From assembly GCF_021789315.1 (NCBI RefSeq), contig NZ_CP084561.1:1364001-1428000 (forward strand): a stretch of DNA of 64,000 nucleotides, read 5' to 3'. The DNA is from Arthrobacter sp. FW305-BF8 (GTDB lineage Bacteria; Actinomycetota; Actinomycetes; Actinomycetales; Micrococcaceae). Both the position numbers and the translations under genes were made by a program. How positions within the stretch are numbered: the first letter of the stretch is position 1; each line of letters opens with the position of its first letter. Under the pieces are notes generated by a model. The model worked only from the letters and a program-made list of their open reading frames with translations. It ran no database searches and was not told the DNA's origin. Positions 1 to 8,481 of this stretch are shown here, piece by piece.

Positions 1-2
1 TG

Positions 3-1247
3 ACAGCTACAGCCACGAGTGTCGCCGCGTCTCGCTCCGGCTCTCACGCGTTGATTAAGACGATCAAAAATCTCCAGATTGTCAACGGGGGCCAGACAAC
101 TGCTTCCCTCTATAACGCCCGGAGAGACCTGTCTCCGAAACCGAATCTCAAGGACATATCAGTTCAGCTGAAGCTTATCGTCGTCCATCCGGAGGAGTCG
201 GAGACGCTTGTACCGAAGATTTCCAAGTATGCGAACACCCAGAACAGGGTCAACCCGGCAGATTTCTTCTCAAACTCACCGTTCCATAGACGGCTCGAGT
301 CCATATCTCGACGTTTGCTCGCTCCGTCCGTTGCGGGGAAAGCCTTCCAAACGCATTGGTTCTATGAACGCACCCGCGGTCAGTACCTCAATGAGAGGAA
401 TAGGGGCTCGGCCAGCCACTCCAAGACTTTCGAAGTCCGCAATCCCCGAAATCAAGTAATAAACAAGACGGACCTCGCGAAGTACGAGCTCTCATGGGCG
501 CAAGAACCGCATATGGTCAGCAGGGGATCTCAGAAGAACTTTTCTGCCTTTGCCGCGAATGTAGCGAATAAGTGGGACAAAGACGAGGCTCAATTCAATG
601 ATGAGTATTTCAAGCATGCCGTAGCAAAAGCTATACTATTCAACAGTGTGCGTGCCGCAGTGCTCAAAGCTGAATGGTACACGACGGGCTATCTGGCAAA
701 TATTGTGTCTTATGCCGTAGCGAAGTTGGCGTATGAGGTGCAGGTCCAGGGCAAAGGTAAAGTTCTAGATCTTGATCGTATTTGGTTAAGCCAGGCCGTT
801 CCAGTGGAAGTATTAAGCTATGCGACGGAATTGGCCAAGGCCGCACGCGGCGTTTTGACCCATGATGACAAGCCCGTTGTCAACGTGACGGAATGGGCCA
901 AGAAGGAGCAGTGCTGGACGGATGTAAAGTCCGAGAGCGTTCCCGCTCCCGCCGAGTTCCTCGCCACACTGCTCGATCCATTCAAGGTAGTCGAGAAAGC
1001 CAAGACTGCTCGAATGAACCAAAAAATCGATTCGTCGATAAGTGCTCAGATCGAAGCGCTAAATGTTGGTGGCGAGACTTGGCTGCGCGTCGCCGACTTT
1101 GGCAAAGAACACCGAATACTGTCTCCGAATGAACTCAGCCTAGTTAGCAAGTTTTCGAATGGAGCCTACGCTGTGCCCACCGAGTCGCAAGCAGCCAAGT
1201 TGATGACCTTCCTCCAACGCGTTGAGGAGAACGGTTTCAAGCGTTAG
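3..1247 (+). CDS. AIPR-family (abortive infection phage resistance) protein, 5' end outside window
   Basis: The reading frame is open from the window edge, so the N-terminus is missing; an internal TTG at 51 is not a credible start. The first visible residues include the NGGQTT block and, further on, a KYANTQNRVNPAD stretch, both typical of the AIPR domain (PF10592). This family is tied to phage resistance and often travels with restriction-modification genes; the exact biochemical role is not settled. The C-terminal half (from about residue 200 of the visible part) is mostly helical with no motif I recognise. It runs tail-to-tail into the restriction-like gene, with an 11-base 3' overlap, next to a Dcm methylase and an SRA protein, which supports a defence role. 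Codon use is visibly less GC-biased than in genes after 5 kb, suggesting transfer. Confidence 0.8.
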   Translation, partial: TATATSVAASRSGSHALIKTIKNLQIVNGGQTTASLYNARRDLSPKPNLKDISVQLKLIVVHPEESETLVPKISKYANTQNRVNPADFFSNSPFHRRLESISRRLLAPSVAGKAFQTHWFYERTRGQYLNERNRGSASHSKTFEVRNPRNQVINKTDLAKYELSWAQEPHMVSRGSQKNFSAFAANVANKWDKDEAQFNDEYFKHAVAKAILFNSVRAAVLKAEWYTTGYLANIVSYAVAKLAYEVQVQGKGKVLDLDRIWLSQAVPVEVLSYATELAKAARGVLTHDDKPVVNVTEWAKKEQCWTDVKSESVPAPAEFLATLLDPFKVVEKAKTARMNQKIDSSISAQIEALNVGGETWLRVADFGKEHRILSPNELSLVSKFSNGAYAVPTESQAAKLMTFLQRVEENGFKR

Positions 1248-2427
1248 TGGTCCCCGCTTGGTCGCCAAGAGTACAGAGGAGCGTGTCAAAATCCGGCCCC
1301 CAAACGTCGGGGGCCGGCCCCATGCTGGCCGGTCCAGGGCGGAGCGTGGCAACCCTCACCGAGGGCGTTTTAGTCAGCAGTGTTCTTAGTGCAACTTGGT
1401 CTGGGTAGGTTTCAGTCAAGAGCCAGCTGAGCCCCGAAGGCACTAGATCAATAGAATTGTGAAGTACTCGTGGTCCCGCGACTAGTACAACAGTCTCAGG
1501 GGATCCGGCGGGCTTCTTTATTCGAGCGACAGCGGCGGAGGGCATGAGCTCGGATACATTTAGACAATCGGGCCCTAGGGCCTGTGCAAGAACGTCGAGG
1601 ATGTGCGATACGAAGGCTTCGTCTAGGAGTAGCTCGGAGGCACGCAGGTGCGTGGCAGATACTTGAACCGCTGAGCGTAACTCTTGAAGGCGGAGCGATG
1701 TCCCGGTGGAGTGCAGTTGAAGGCGCACGACCTCCGTCTCTTGGTAAATGCAACGGCTAAGAATCAAGCGCCTCGAAACCGCCTCGTCCCCTGAAATCGC
1801 TGGCCATTCGGCCGTTTGAATCGATTTTGCCGCATACATGATCTGGCTTGGAGTGGGCCGTTGGCCGTCGCTGAGCAGCTTGTGACATATGGCCGTTATG
1901 CTGGCGGACTTGGCAATTTGTTGCTCAAAGTAGTTGTTCCCGGCGACGTTGAGTAAACCTTGAAGGACTCCCCGAAGGTTTTCTGTTTCCTCCAGGTTTC
2001 GAGGCTGAAAGACGCAAAGCACATTTGCCGTTTGATCATCGATCTGTGAAAGGCGCGTGGCAAGCGAGCTGCACCGAGGAGATCCGTTCTGAACTATATG
2101 AACATTTACCGTCCTGTCTGGTCCAAACTCGATAAGAAAGAAATCTCCAGCACTCGCTAAATTTGTGACGATGTTTGATGGATAGTAGAGTCGCAACTCC
2201 GTGCGTAACGGGTTGTTCTCCCTGGCATCGTAGTATGTGAGTGACGAAGAGACAGCAACGGGTTTCGGATGCTCTGGACGCCAATAATGGTATTTTGCTG
2301 GATAAGTGTCTTTTCCTTCTGGCTTTCCAAGGATTGCCCGAAGTCCTCCGGCATGGAACTCATGTTGTCGCGACCGTGACGGGTCCACCTCTACCGACGA
2401 TATTCTCTTCCACGCTAAGGCGTGCAT
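1237..2427 (-). CDS. EcoRII-N-like restriction/effector protein, 396 aa
   Basis: Start ATG shares one base with the methylase stop (TAATG), so the two are translationally coupled. Residues about 5-115 resemble the EcoRII N-terminal effector-binding pseudobarrel (blocks SLTYYDARENNPLRTE and LRLYYPSNIV). Total length, 396 aa, is close to EcoRII (about 400 aa), and the partner methylase is of the Dcm/EcoRII class, so a type II enzyme for a CCWGG-like site is the simplest reading. However, I cannot find the EcoRII-C catalytic signature (the RAGxSLE..H and TEGNxxPD blocks) in residues 200-396; the middle only shows a weak resemblance to the linker region of EcoRII. The nuclease domain is therefore either strongly diverged or different. 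The identity of the N-domain is a judgement from pattern, not a search. Confidence 0.55.
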   Translation of the reverse strand: MHALAWKRISSVEVDPSRSRQHEFHAGGLRAILGKPEGKDTYPAKYHYWRPEHPKPVAVSSSLTYYDARENNPLRTELRLYYPSNIVTNLASAGDFFLIEFGPDRTVNVHIVQNGSPRCSSLATRLSQIDDQTANVLCVFQPRNLEETENLRGVLQGLLNVAGNNYFEQQIAKSASITAICHKLLSDGQRPTPSQIMYAAKSIQTAEWPAISGDEAVSRRLILSRCIYQETEVVRLQLHSTGTSLRLQELRSAVQVSATHLRASELLLDEAFVSHILDVLAQALGPDCLNVSELMPSAAVARIKKPAGSPETVVLVAGPRVLHNSIDLVPSGLSWLLTETYPDQVALRTLLTKTPSVRVATLRPGPASMGPAPDVWGPDFDTLLCTLGDQAGTTNA

Positions 2428-3686
2428 TAGGCGGTTGCCGCGCGGGCAAGTGTTCGAGTCTCTAGGACCTTGGCGATATGCGGTTTCATGGCCCGAGCGG
2501 CTTCGGCGAAGACGGGAACGACAACGGAATTTCCAAACTGCTTATAGGCCTGCATGTCGCTCACAGGGATCACAAATGAATCCGGGAAACCCATAAGCCG
2601 TGCGCACTCGCGCGGGGTGAGGCGTCGCGGGCGCGCTGCCTCTTGTGCCACAAGAATTTCAGAACCGTCCTTGTAGTACCTGGCAGAAAGAGTGCGCGCA
2701 GTGCTTTCACCGTCCACGAGGCCGTAGCCAAATCCGTTTCCGGCGAGCTTATGCTTGGCTGAATATTGCTGAAGGTACTCCCATAGTCCCGGTGTAAGTG
2801 TGTACTTACTGGGGACCTGTGACCGTTCATGATCGAAGTATCTGTATCCATCGGAGGGGATGAAGGGCTCGCTACCATCTGATTTGTGGAGAATATCTCG
2901 CATGCGGTGAGATTTTTCAGGGAGGTGAAATTCGTCCCAAGAGAAGCTTGTGGCTTCAGCAAACCCCACGATCACTATTCGTTCACGGTGCTGCGGAGTG
3001 AAATGTGCGCCGTCTATGACGCGCGAATGTACCTCATACCCGAGCTCATGCTGAAGGGTGTTCATGATTATTCGAAAAGTGTTACCACCATCGTGCGATC
3101 GGAGATTCTTGACGTTCTCCAACAAGAAGGCTGAAGGTCGTTGTTCCTTCAAAATGCGCTTGATCTCGAAAAACAATGTTCCTTGGGTCGGATCAGAGAA
3201 TCCATGAGGACGATTTAGTGAATTCTTCTTACTAACACCGGCTATGGAGAAGGGCTGGCACGGGAAGCCGGCCAACAGAACATCGTGATACGGAATGTCA
3301 TGTGACGGGTCGGTGATGTCTCCGATGAACGCGTGATCTACTCCATGGTTGGCTGCGTAGGTCTTTTGTGAGAACTTATTCCATTCCGATGTAAGAATAC
3401 AGCGCCCTCCGGCGGCCTCAAAGGCTGTACGGATTCCGCCGATGCCGGCGAAAAGATCGATGAAGGTAAAGTCACTCGAGTCATTCCTACCCGTGCTTCC
3501 ACCGTGAAACCCGGAGATCAGGGCGTCCAGGGCTGGAGCCTCAGCTGCATCGGACGGGACGCCTTCGGCGGTCCAGCGAACTATAGTTTCGATGTCTACG
3601 CGCAGGTAGTCCGCCAATTCTTTCCGAGACAGGAAGGAGAGCGCGGTATCGAGGTGGCTCCGTGATGCTGGAGTTTGGCATTGCAT
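2427..3686 (-). CDS. dcm: DNA (cytosine-5) methyltransferase, Dcm/M.EcoRII type
   Basis: All main m5C methylase motifs are present: motif I DLFAGIGG (residues 77-84), motif IV GFPCQPFS with the catalytic Cys at about 143, motif VI ENVKNL, motif VIII QHRERI, motif IX RRLTPRECARLMGFP and motif X QFGNSVVVPV. The target-recognition region contains GNGFGYG and TRTLSARYYKDG, nearly the wording of E. coli Dcm, so C5 methylation of CCWGG is expected (inference). Length 419 aa is slightly short of Dcm (about 470). The first 70 residues carry a helix-turn-helix-like segment (SRKELADYLRVDIETIVRW), possibly for autoregulation. No strong ribosome-binding site precedes the ATG. It is coupled to the downstream EcoRII-N-like gene. 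Confidence 0.95.
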   Translation of the reverse strand: MQCQTPASRSHLDTALSFLSRKELADYLRVDIETIVRWTAEGVPSDAAEAPALDALISGFHGGSTGRNDSSDFTFIDLFAGIGGIRTAFEAAGGRCILTSEWNKFSQKTYAANHGVDHAFIGDITDPSHDIPYHDVLLAGFPCQPFSIAGVSKKNSLNRPHGFSDPTQGTLFFEIKRILKEQRPSAFLLENVKNLRSHDGGNTFRIIMNTLQHELGYEVHSRVIDGAHFTPQHRERIVIVGFAEATSFSWDEFHLPEKSHRMRDILHKSDGSEPFIPSDGYRYFDHERSQVPSKYTLTPGLWEYLQQYSAKHKLAGNGFGYGLVDGESTARTLSARYYKDGSEILVAQEAARPRRLTPRECARLMGFPDSFVIPVSDMQAYKQFGNSVVVPVFAEAARAMKPHIAKVLETRTLARAATA

Positions 3687-3711
3687 ATGAGTATTTTGCC
3701 TATGGTCCGGG

Positions 3712-3732
3712 GGCGCGGCCGGACGCCGCGCC
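3712..3732. other. GC-rich hairpin upstream of dcm
   Basis: GGCGCGGC (3712-3719) and GCCGCGCC (3725-3732) form a perfect 8-bp stem with a 5-base loop, 25 bases before the dcm start, in the 267-base gap below the SRA gene. It has no T-tract on either side, so it could be an attenuator, a weak terminator of the SRA transcript, or chance. The rest of the gap shows no gene I can support. Confidence 0.3.
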
Positions 3733-3953
3733 GTCTGATGTGTACGTGCTCGCTGCGAGAGCCGCTGAGTGACGGGCTGTGCTAGTAGATTGCTTGCCGC
3801 GCTGGGATTGAACGAGGAACTGGCGGCAGTGGCCCGCGCCAGTTTACCAAGTCGAGGTGCGCCGGAGTATTCTTTGTCTCTTGCATTTTCCGCCCGGCCT
3901 GAGTCGCCCGCCTCAACTCGCAGTGAGGTGCTGCTCCAAGTTGCAAGTGGAGG

Positions 3954-4718
3954 TCACCAAGCTCGGGCTTGCGGGCTTTTCCTTAGATACGCACGAAAAC
4001 ACGACGTACAGAGCACTGTCTGCTGGTCGGCAGCAAAGACACCTAAGCCGCCTCCGCCTCCCGGGACGGCGCGTAGCAGCTCTCCCTTCCCTATGTCCTG
4101 TGCGGCCGAGCATTGCTCACAATGCCAGAGAGCACGCTCTAGGCTTACGAGCCGTTCATTTGTCACCTGGGTCGCTCTGTCATAAGTAAGCATGGGTAGC
4201 GTCCCGCTGTTGCGAGGATTCACGGGAAAAGGATGCCCTTTGTGGTCCAAATCCGGCTCAAAAACGTAACCGAGGTCAGAATCCACTGCATCCAGCTGGT
4301 ACATGCAGACATCGAACTTTCCTGTCTGATCCAGCCAATACCTAGATACTCGAAAAAGTCCATCGTAACGGTAGACTTTTGCTCCTTTTTTGGGTCCCCA
4401 GCCCCGGATAAGCCGAATGGCCATGCCGCTAACGGATGAGGCCGCCAAACCCGCGTTGGCTCCCTCAAAGCGCTGATGATCTACTTGCACCCCTGTGTCC
4501 CTGTCGAACCCGCCTTGTCCGGAGTACGACAGAGTGATTCCATGGTCTCTATCTCCGCTGTACACGCCAGCTGCAACGATGGCGCGAGTTAAGTGCTCAT
4601 CCCCGTCTATTCCGTTAACCGTATGTCGATGAAGTCCGGCGTCCTTCACTTCCTTCCTGCTGTGAAAGACGCTTCCTACCGGGACGCTTGCGACATGCCC
4701 CAAACCGTAATCCGTCAT
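3954..4718 (-). CDS. SRA-YDG domain protein (5-methylcytosine reader), 254 aa
   Basis: Residues about 5-175 match the SRA/YDG fold: VPVGSVFHSRKE, AGVYSGDRDHG, the GQGGFDRDTGVQVDHQRF block, the GLAASS...GMAIRLIRG segment and YRYDGLFRVSRYW. SRA domains flip and bind 5-methyl- or hydroxymethylcytosine. Bacterial relatives are usually fused to an HNH nuclease and act as modification-dependent (type IV) restriction enzymes. Here the C-terminus has two Cys pairs (CEQC and LCTSC) like a zinc-binding HNH scaffold, but the HH/HI and N-H residues expected of an active HNH site are missing, so nuclease activity is doubtful. The gene lies upstream of, and co-directional with, a Dcm methylase that would make the modified base it should bind. 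No clear Shine-Dalgarno is visible. Confidence 0.82.
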   Translation of the reverse strand: MTDYGLGHVASVPVGSVFHSRKEVKDAGLHRHTVNGIDGDEHLTRAIVAAGVYSGDRDHGITLSYSGQGGFDRDTGVQVDHQRFEGANAGLAASSVSGMAIRLIRGWGPKKGAKVYRYDGLFRVSRYWLDQTGKFDVCMYQLDAVDSDLGYVFEPDLDHKGHPFPVNPRNSGTLPMLTYDRATQVTNERLVSLERALWHCEQCSAAQDIGKGELLRAVPGGGGGLGVFAADQQTVLCTSCFRAYLRKSPQARAW

Positions 4719-4801
4719 ACGGGAATCGTTTCACGTAACCGCTAACAATCGCCCGGATCGGGGAGTAAGCCGATGCCGTGTCGATGCTGGGCTTACGCTC
4801 T

Positions 4802-4837
4802 GTTGATGCTGTTGATGCTGTTGATGCTGTTGATGCT
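4802..4837. repeat. Four tandem copies of the 9-mer GTTGATGCT
   Basis: Four perfect consecutive copies of GTTGATGCT, followed by a partial GTTG, lie in the 261-base gap between the SRA gene start (4718) and the ribokinase end (4980). The array is about 80 bases upstream of the SRA start, so it could influence its promoter, or it could simply be a slippage-prone microsatellite at the island boundary. Nothing else recognisable is in this gap. Confidence 0.95.
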
Positions 4838-4979
4838 GTTGGCAGCTGAATCTGCTGCAGAAAGGTATTTTTGTTGGAGCCAAGTCAGCTAATTTCACCC
4901 GCGTGTAACGGCGATAGATAGTACGGGCGGGACCGGTACTGCCAGGACGCGGTTCCTGCGCCCGGCTTCTACCAGGGAG

Positions 4980-5870
4980 CTACTCGGAAAGCACTATTCG
5001 CTGGCCGGCATCCGCCGCATTCGTTGTCAACGCTACGTAGTCCTGCAGCAGAGCAAGCGCCGGCTGCGACGAAGGATCGCCCACGGCATCCGCCCCCACG
5101 GCATTGGCCACGGCAAGGGCTCGCGTGTAGTCAAGCCCGCTCCGAAGTGCCAACACCAGCGCAGCACAGAACGCGTCACCCGCGCCAATCGTGTTCGCCA
5201 CCTTCACCGCAGCAGCAGGTGCCTCGGCCACTTTCCGGCCGCGCTCGAACATCGCCGAGCCGTCCTTCCCATATGTCACCGCGATGAGCTTCGCGTTGAC
5301 GAGGGCCGGGATCAGCTCGTACTCCGTCTCGTTGACGATCACTAGGTCGCACCGCTCCAGCAGCTCGGCAGGCAGGTCCATCGCCGGCGCGGCGTTCAGC
5401 ACGAAGAACCTAGACGACTTCCGGGCCGCCTCCAGCACCACGTCCAGGCCGACCTCGAGCTGGCACAGCACCGTCTCGTCGGGCTGGAATTCCACACCCT
5501 CAAGGGAAAACGCCGAGTTTGCCCCCGGGCACACCACGATCTGGTTCTCGCCGTCGCGGTCCACCACGATCAGCGCCGTGCCTGTCGCGTCGCCGTCGAG
5601 CACCGCCACGTCGGCAGTGTCCACGCCGGCGGACGACAGGGCCTCCAGCATGAGCCGGCCCTGGGCATCGTTGCCCACCGCGCCGATCATCCGGGCACTT
5701 CCGCCGAGGCGTGCTGCGGCCACGGCCTGGTTGGCGCCCTTGCCGCCGGGCTGCTGCTGCAGGACGCCGCCCCCGATGGTCTCCCCGGCAGTGGGAAGCC
5801 GGTCCGTGGTGGCGATGATGTCCAGGTTGATGCTGCCGACAACGGTGACGGCAGGAAGTCCAGTGCTCAT
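4980..5870 (-). CDS. rbsK: Ribokinase
   Basis: PfkB-family carbohydrate kinase of 296 aa, the usual size for ribokinase; phosphorylates D-ribose to ribose-5-phosphate in the cytoplasm. Visible signatures are GSINLDI near the N-terminus, the substrate-binding GGKGANQA motif (about residues 42-49), and the ATP/anion-hole motif NTIGAGDAF with the catalytic Asp near residue 231. The ATG at 5870 is preceded by an AGGA-like site. It is divergent from an MFS transporter and a nucleoside hydrolase: together they would import a nucleoside, split it to base plus ribose, and phosphorylate the ribose. A shared palindrome at 5952 probably controls both directions. Confidence 0.93.
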   Translation of the reverse strand: MSTGLPAVTVVGSINLDIIATTDRLPTAGETIGGGVLQQQPGGKGANQAVAAARLGGSARMIGAVGNDAQGRLMLEALSSAGVDTADVAVLDGDATGTALIVVDRDGENQIVVCPGANSAFSLEGVEFQPDETVLCQLEVGLDVVLEAARKSSRFFVLNAAPAMDLPAELLERCDLVIVNETEYELIPALVNAKLIAVTYGKDGSAMFERGRKVAEAPAAAVKVANTIGAGDAFCAALVLALRSGLDYTRALAVANAVGADAVGDPSSQPALALLQDYVALTTNAADAGQRIVLSE

Positions 5871-5951
5871 AAAGAAGTCCTATCAGGTCGGGCCAAGAGT
5901 GGCCGGAGTTGGAAACAGTGTACGGCAGGTTGAACTTGTTCGTCATACATG

Positions 5952-5964
5952 GTTGTATAACAAC
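5952..5964. promoter_or_regulatory. Inverted repeat, candidate GntR operator
   Basis: GTTGT-ATA-ACAAC lies in the 140-base divergent region between ribokinase and the MFS gene. The half-site TTGT-N3-ACAA recurs upstream of the intact GntR/HutC gene at 14774-14788, suggesting a common regulator. This is inferred from pattern only. Confidence 0.5.
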
Positions 5965-6010
5965 TCACATCCCAATGGCAGGAGCAGCCTGCAGAACAAA
6001 GGAGTTTGAT

Positions 6011-7444
6011 GTGAACACACCAGCCGCCGGCACCGCATCGCCGCCTCCCGCCGTCGACAATGAAGCAGTGGACCAGACCAAACTCGGCGGCCGCCGCGCC
6101 GCCCTGCTCATTGTCACCCTCCTCCTCGGCGTGCTGTCCTTCCAGCTCAACGCCAGCATGGTCACCCCGGCGCTGCCGCAGATCGCCGCCAGCTTCGGCC
6201 TGGGCGCCGACGCGGCCGCCCCCGTGCAGTCCATGTTCTTCCTCGCCGGCGCCATCGCCGGCCCGGTGATCGGCAGGTGGAGTGACTTCATCGGCCGCCG
6301 CACGGCCCTCTTGCTGGTGCTGGCCATCATGGGCGCCGGCACCGTCCTCTGCATCGCCGCGCCCACGCTGCCGCTGCTCATCGCCGGCCGCTTCCTGCAG
6401 GGCGTGTCCAGCGCCGTCTTCGCGCTCTCCTACATCGTGCTCAGCGAAAACCTGCAGCCGCGCGTCTTCGGCACCTCGGTGGGCATCATCGCCGCCATCA
6501 ACGGCGGCGTCGGGGGAGTGGACGGCTACGTCGGCGGCCTGATGTCCGAGACCCTCGGCTTCCGGTCCATCTTCATCGTCGTGCTGGTGCTCACCGCCGT
6601 CGCCGCCGGCTGCATCCTCAGGACCCTCCCGAAGGGGCGTCCGCACGGCGTCCGCGGCGCCATGGACTGGTGGGGAGCGGGCTCGCTCTCGGTGTTCCTG
6701 GTGTTCATCACCTACTTCGTCTCCGGCGGGTCGTCCGCCGGCTGGACCGCCCCCGGCACCCTGGCCCTGCTGGCCGGCACCGTCGCGTCCTTCGCCTCCT
6801 TCTGGATGATCGAAAAACGGCGCAGCCACCCGCTCATCGCCGTCCGCCACCTGCGCTCCCGCCAGGTGTGGCCCGTCATCGCCACCACCGTGCTGACACT
6901 CGCTGGCATCTTCGCCGTCATGAACTTCACCGTGGTGCTGCTCAGCCAGGATCACGACGCCGGGTTCGGGCTCAGTGCCTCCCTCTCGGCCCTGCTGTTT
7001 CTCACGCCGGCCGCTTTGATTGGCGTTTTCGCCGCACCTTTGGCCGGGTGGCTCGCCGGCCGCCGCGGCTGGATCAGGACGCTCCGTGTTGGGACCGGCC
7101 TAAGCCTGGCCTGCGCTATTGCTGCCGCTCTGTTCGCCGACAACCAGGTGGCGGTGATGGTCGCCGTCGCCGCCCTGGGCATCTTCTACAACGGCCTCTT
7201 CCTCACGGCGATCAACGGGCTGTCCGTCCTGCTTTCGCCCAAGGAGGCGCCGGCTGCCCTGCCCGGCATCAACGGCGCCTCGTTCGGCATCGGGGCGAGC
7301 CTCGGCGTCGTGATTGTTGCCCCGTTCGCCGCCCAGGCGACGCCCGCCGGCTACGCCACCGCCCTGTGGATCTCGGTGGCCATCACCGCTGCCGCGTTCA
7401 TCGTCAGCCTCTTCGCCGCCGCCCCCAAGGGCGAGACCCTCTGA
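6011..7444 (+). CDS. MFS transporter, probable nucleoside/ribose uptake or drug-H+ type
   Basis: Start taken at GTG 6011 because AAAGGAG sits 6 bases upstream; the longer open frame from 5909 runs through the operator region. The 477-aa product has many hydrophobic segments (12-14 TM) and MFS landmarks: the loop 2-3 motif GRWSDFIGRRTALL, the QLNASMVTPALPQIA first helix and LQGVSSAVF. By sequence it falls with the EmrB/QacA-like 14-TM class, usually exporters, but its place between ribokinase and a nucleoside hydrolase argues for nucleoside import (inference). The next gene starts 35 bases downstream, so they are likely one transcript. Confidence 0.85.
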   Translation: MNTPAAGTASPPPAVDNEAVDQTKLGGRRAALLIVTLLLGVLSFQLNASMVTPALPQIAASFGLGADAAAPVQSMFFLAGAIAGPVIGRWSDFIGRRTALLLVLAIMGAGTVLCIAAPTLPLLIAGRFLQGVSSAVFALSYIVLSENLQPRVFGTSVGIIAAINGGVGGVDGYVGGLMSETLGFRSIFIVVLVLTAVAAGCILRTLPKGRPHGVRGAMDWWGAGSLSVFLVFITYFVSGGSSAGWTAPGTLALLAGTVASFASFWMIEKRRSHPLIAVRHLRSRQVWPVIATTVLTLAGIFAVMNFTVVLLSQDHDAGFGLSASLSALLFLTPAALIGVFAAPLAGWLAGRRGWIRTLRVGTGLSLACAIAAALFADNQVAVMVAVAALGIFYNGLFLTAINGLSVLLSPKEAPAALPGINGASFGIGASLGVVIVAPFAAQATPAGYATALWISVAITAAAFIVSLFAAAPKGETL

Positions 7445-7479
7445 CCCTTCCGCACCTGACCGAAAGAAGAACCATTTCC

Positions 7480-8481
7480 ATGACCAGCCACCCGTTCTAC
7501 CTCGACTGCGACACCGGCATCGACGACGCCCTCGCCGTGGCCTACCTGCTCGCCTCCCCGGAGGCGGACGTGCGGGGGATCGGCGCCGTCAGCGGCAACG
7601 TCAGTGCCGCCGTCGGCGCCCGCAACACCCTGGACCTGCTCGAGCTTGCCGGGCACGCGCACATCCCTGTTGCGCTCGGCGCGCATGACCCTCTCGCCGG
7701 TTCCTTCGGCGGGGGAGCGCCGTGGGTGCACGGTGCCAACGGCATCGGCGAGGTTTCGCTTGCTGAGTCCTCGGTTTCTCTTGCGCCGGAGACGGCGGCG
7801 GAGATGCTGGTGCGGCTCGCGCACGAGTATCCCGGCACGCTGCGGGTCCTGGCCATCGGCCCGCTCACCAACATTGCCCAGGCCCTGCGGCTGGAGCCTT
7901 CTTTGCCGTCGCTGGTCGCGGAGATCACGATCATGGGCGGCGCGGCCCTGGCCCCGGGGAACCTCACGCCCGTGGCGGAGGCGAACATCGCCAACGACCC
8001 CGAGGCCGCCGCCCTGGTGCTGTCCGCCGACTGGGACGTGACCCTGGTGCCGCTGGACGTGACCATGACCAACGTGCTGGAGGAGAACCACCGGCAGGAG
8101 CTGCTCGCTTCTTCCGGTCCGGTGCCGCGGGCGCTGGGGGAGATGCTGGGCTACTACTTCCGGTTCTACGAGGGCATCTTCGGCCGCGCCTGCTCGGCGA
8201 TGCACGACCCGCTTGCCGCGGCGCTCGCGGTTGGAGCTGTTAGCGCGGCCGTGGCGCCCGTGGTTCATGTGTACGTCGACACGACTTCCGGGCCCAGCCG
8301 CGGGCAGACCGTCTGCGACCTGCGCGGGCTGTACATGGACTACCCGGAGCAGCCCGGCGCGCGCTGCCGCGTGGTGCTGTCGCTCGAGGGGGACTTTGCG
8401 CCGCATTTGGTGGAGAGGCTGGTGGCGTCTGATTTGGTCGCTCCTATGGCTGCAACCGTCGTAGGTGCAGCCGTAGCCTAA
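7480..8481 (+). CDS. Nucleoside hydrolase (inosine/uridine-preferring type)
   Basis: 333 aa, standard for the family. The N-terminal Ca2+-binding signature is present as DCDTGIDDALA (residues about 8-18), followed by VSGN, the IGPLTNIAQAL block, IMGGA and the C-terminal MHDPLA (Asp supplying the last Ca2+ ligand). It hydrolyses the N-glycosidic bond of ribonucleosides to ribose plus base. ATG at 7480 is preceded by GAAAGAAG. Sits behind the MFS gene and divergent from ribokinase, giving a complete import-cleave-phosphorylate route. Substrate (purine or pyrimidine) cannot be decided from sequence reading. Confidence 0.93.
   Translation: MTSHPFYLDCDTGIDDALAVAYLLASPEADVRGIGAVSGNVSAAVGARNTLDLLELAGHAHIPVALGAHDPLAGSFGGGAPWVHGANGIGEVSLAESSVSLAPETAAEMLVRLAHEYPGTLRVLAIGPLTNIAQALRLEPSLPSLVAEITIMGGAALAPGNLTPVAEANIANDPEAAALVLSADWDVTLVPLDVTMTNVLEENHRQELLASSGPVPRALGEMLGYYFRFYEGIFGRACSAMHDPLAAALAVGAVSAAVAPVVHVYVDTTSGPSRGQTVCDLRGLYMDYPEQPGARCRVVLSLEGDFAPHLVERLVASDLVAPMAATVVGAAVA

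Noticed and set aside
5867..6955. 362-codon minus-strand frame opposite the MFS gene
   Set aside because: Antisense shadow of a GC3-rich gene; composition is Gly/Asp/Glu/His-repeat with no domain.
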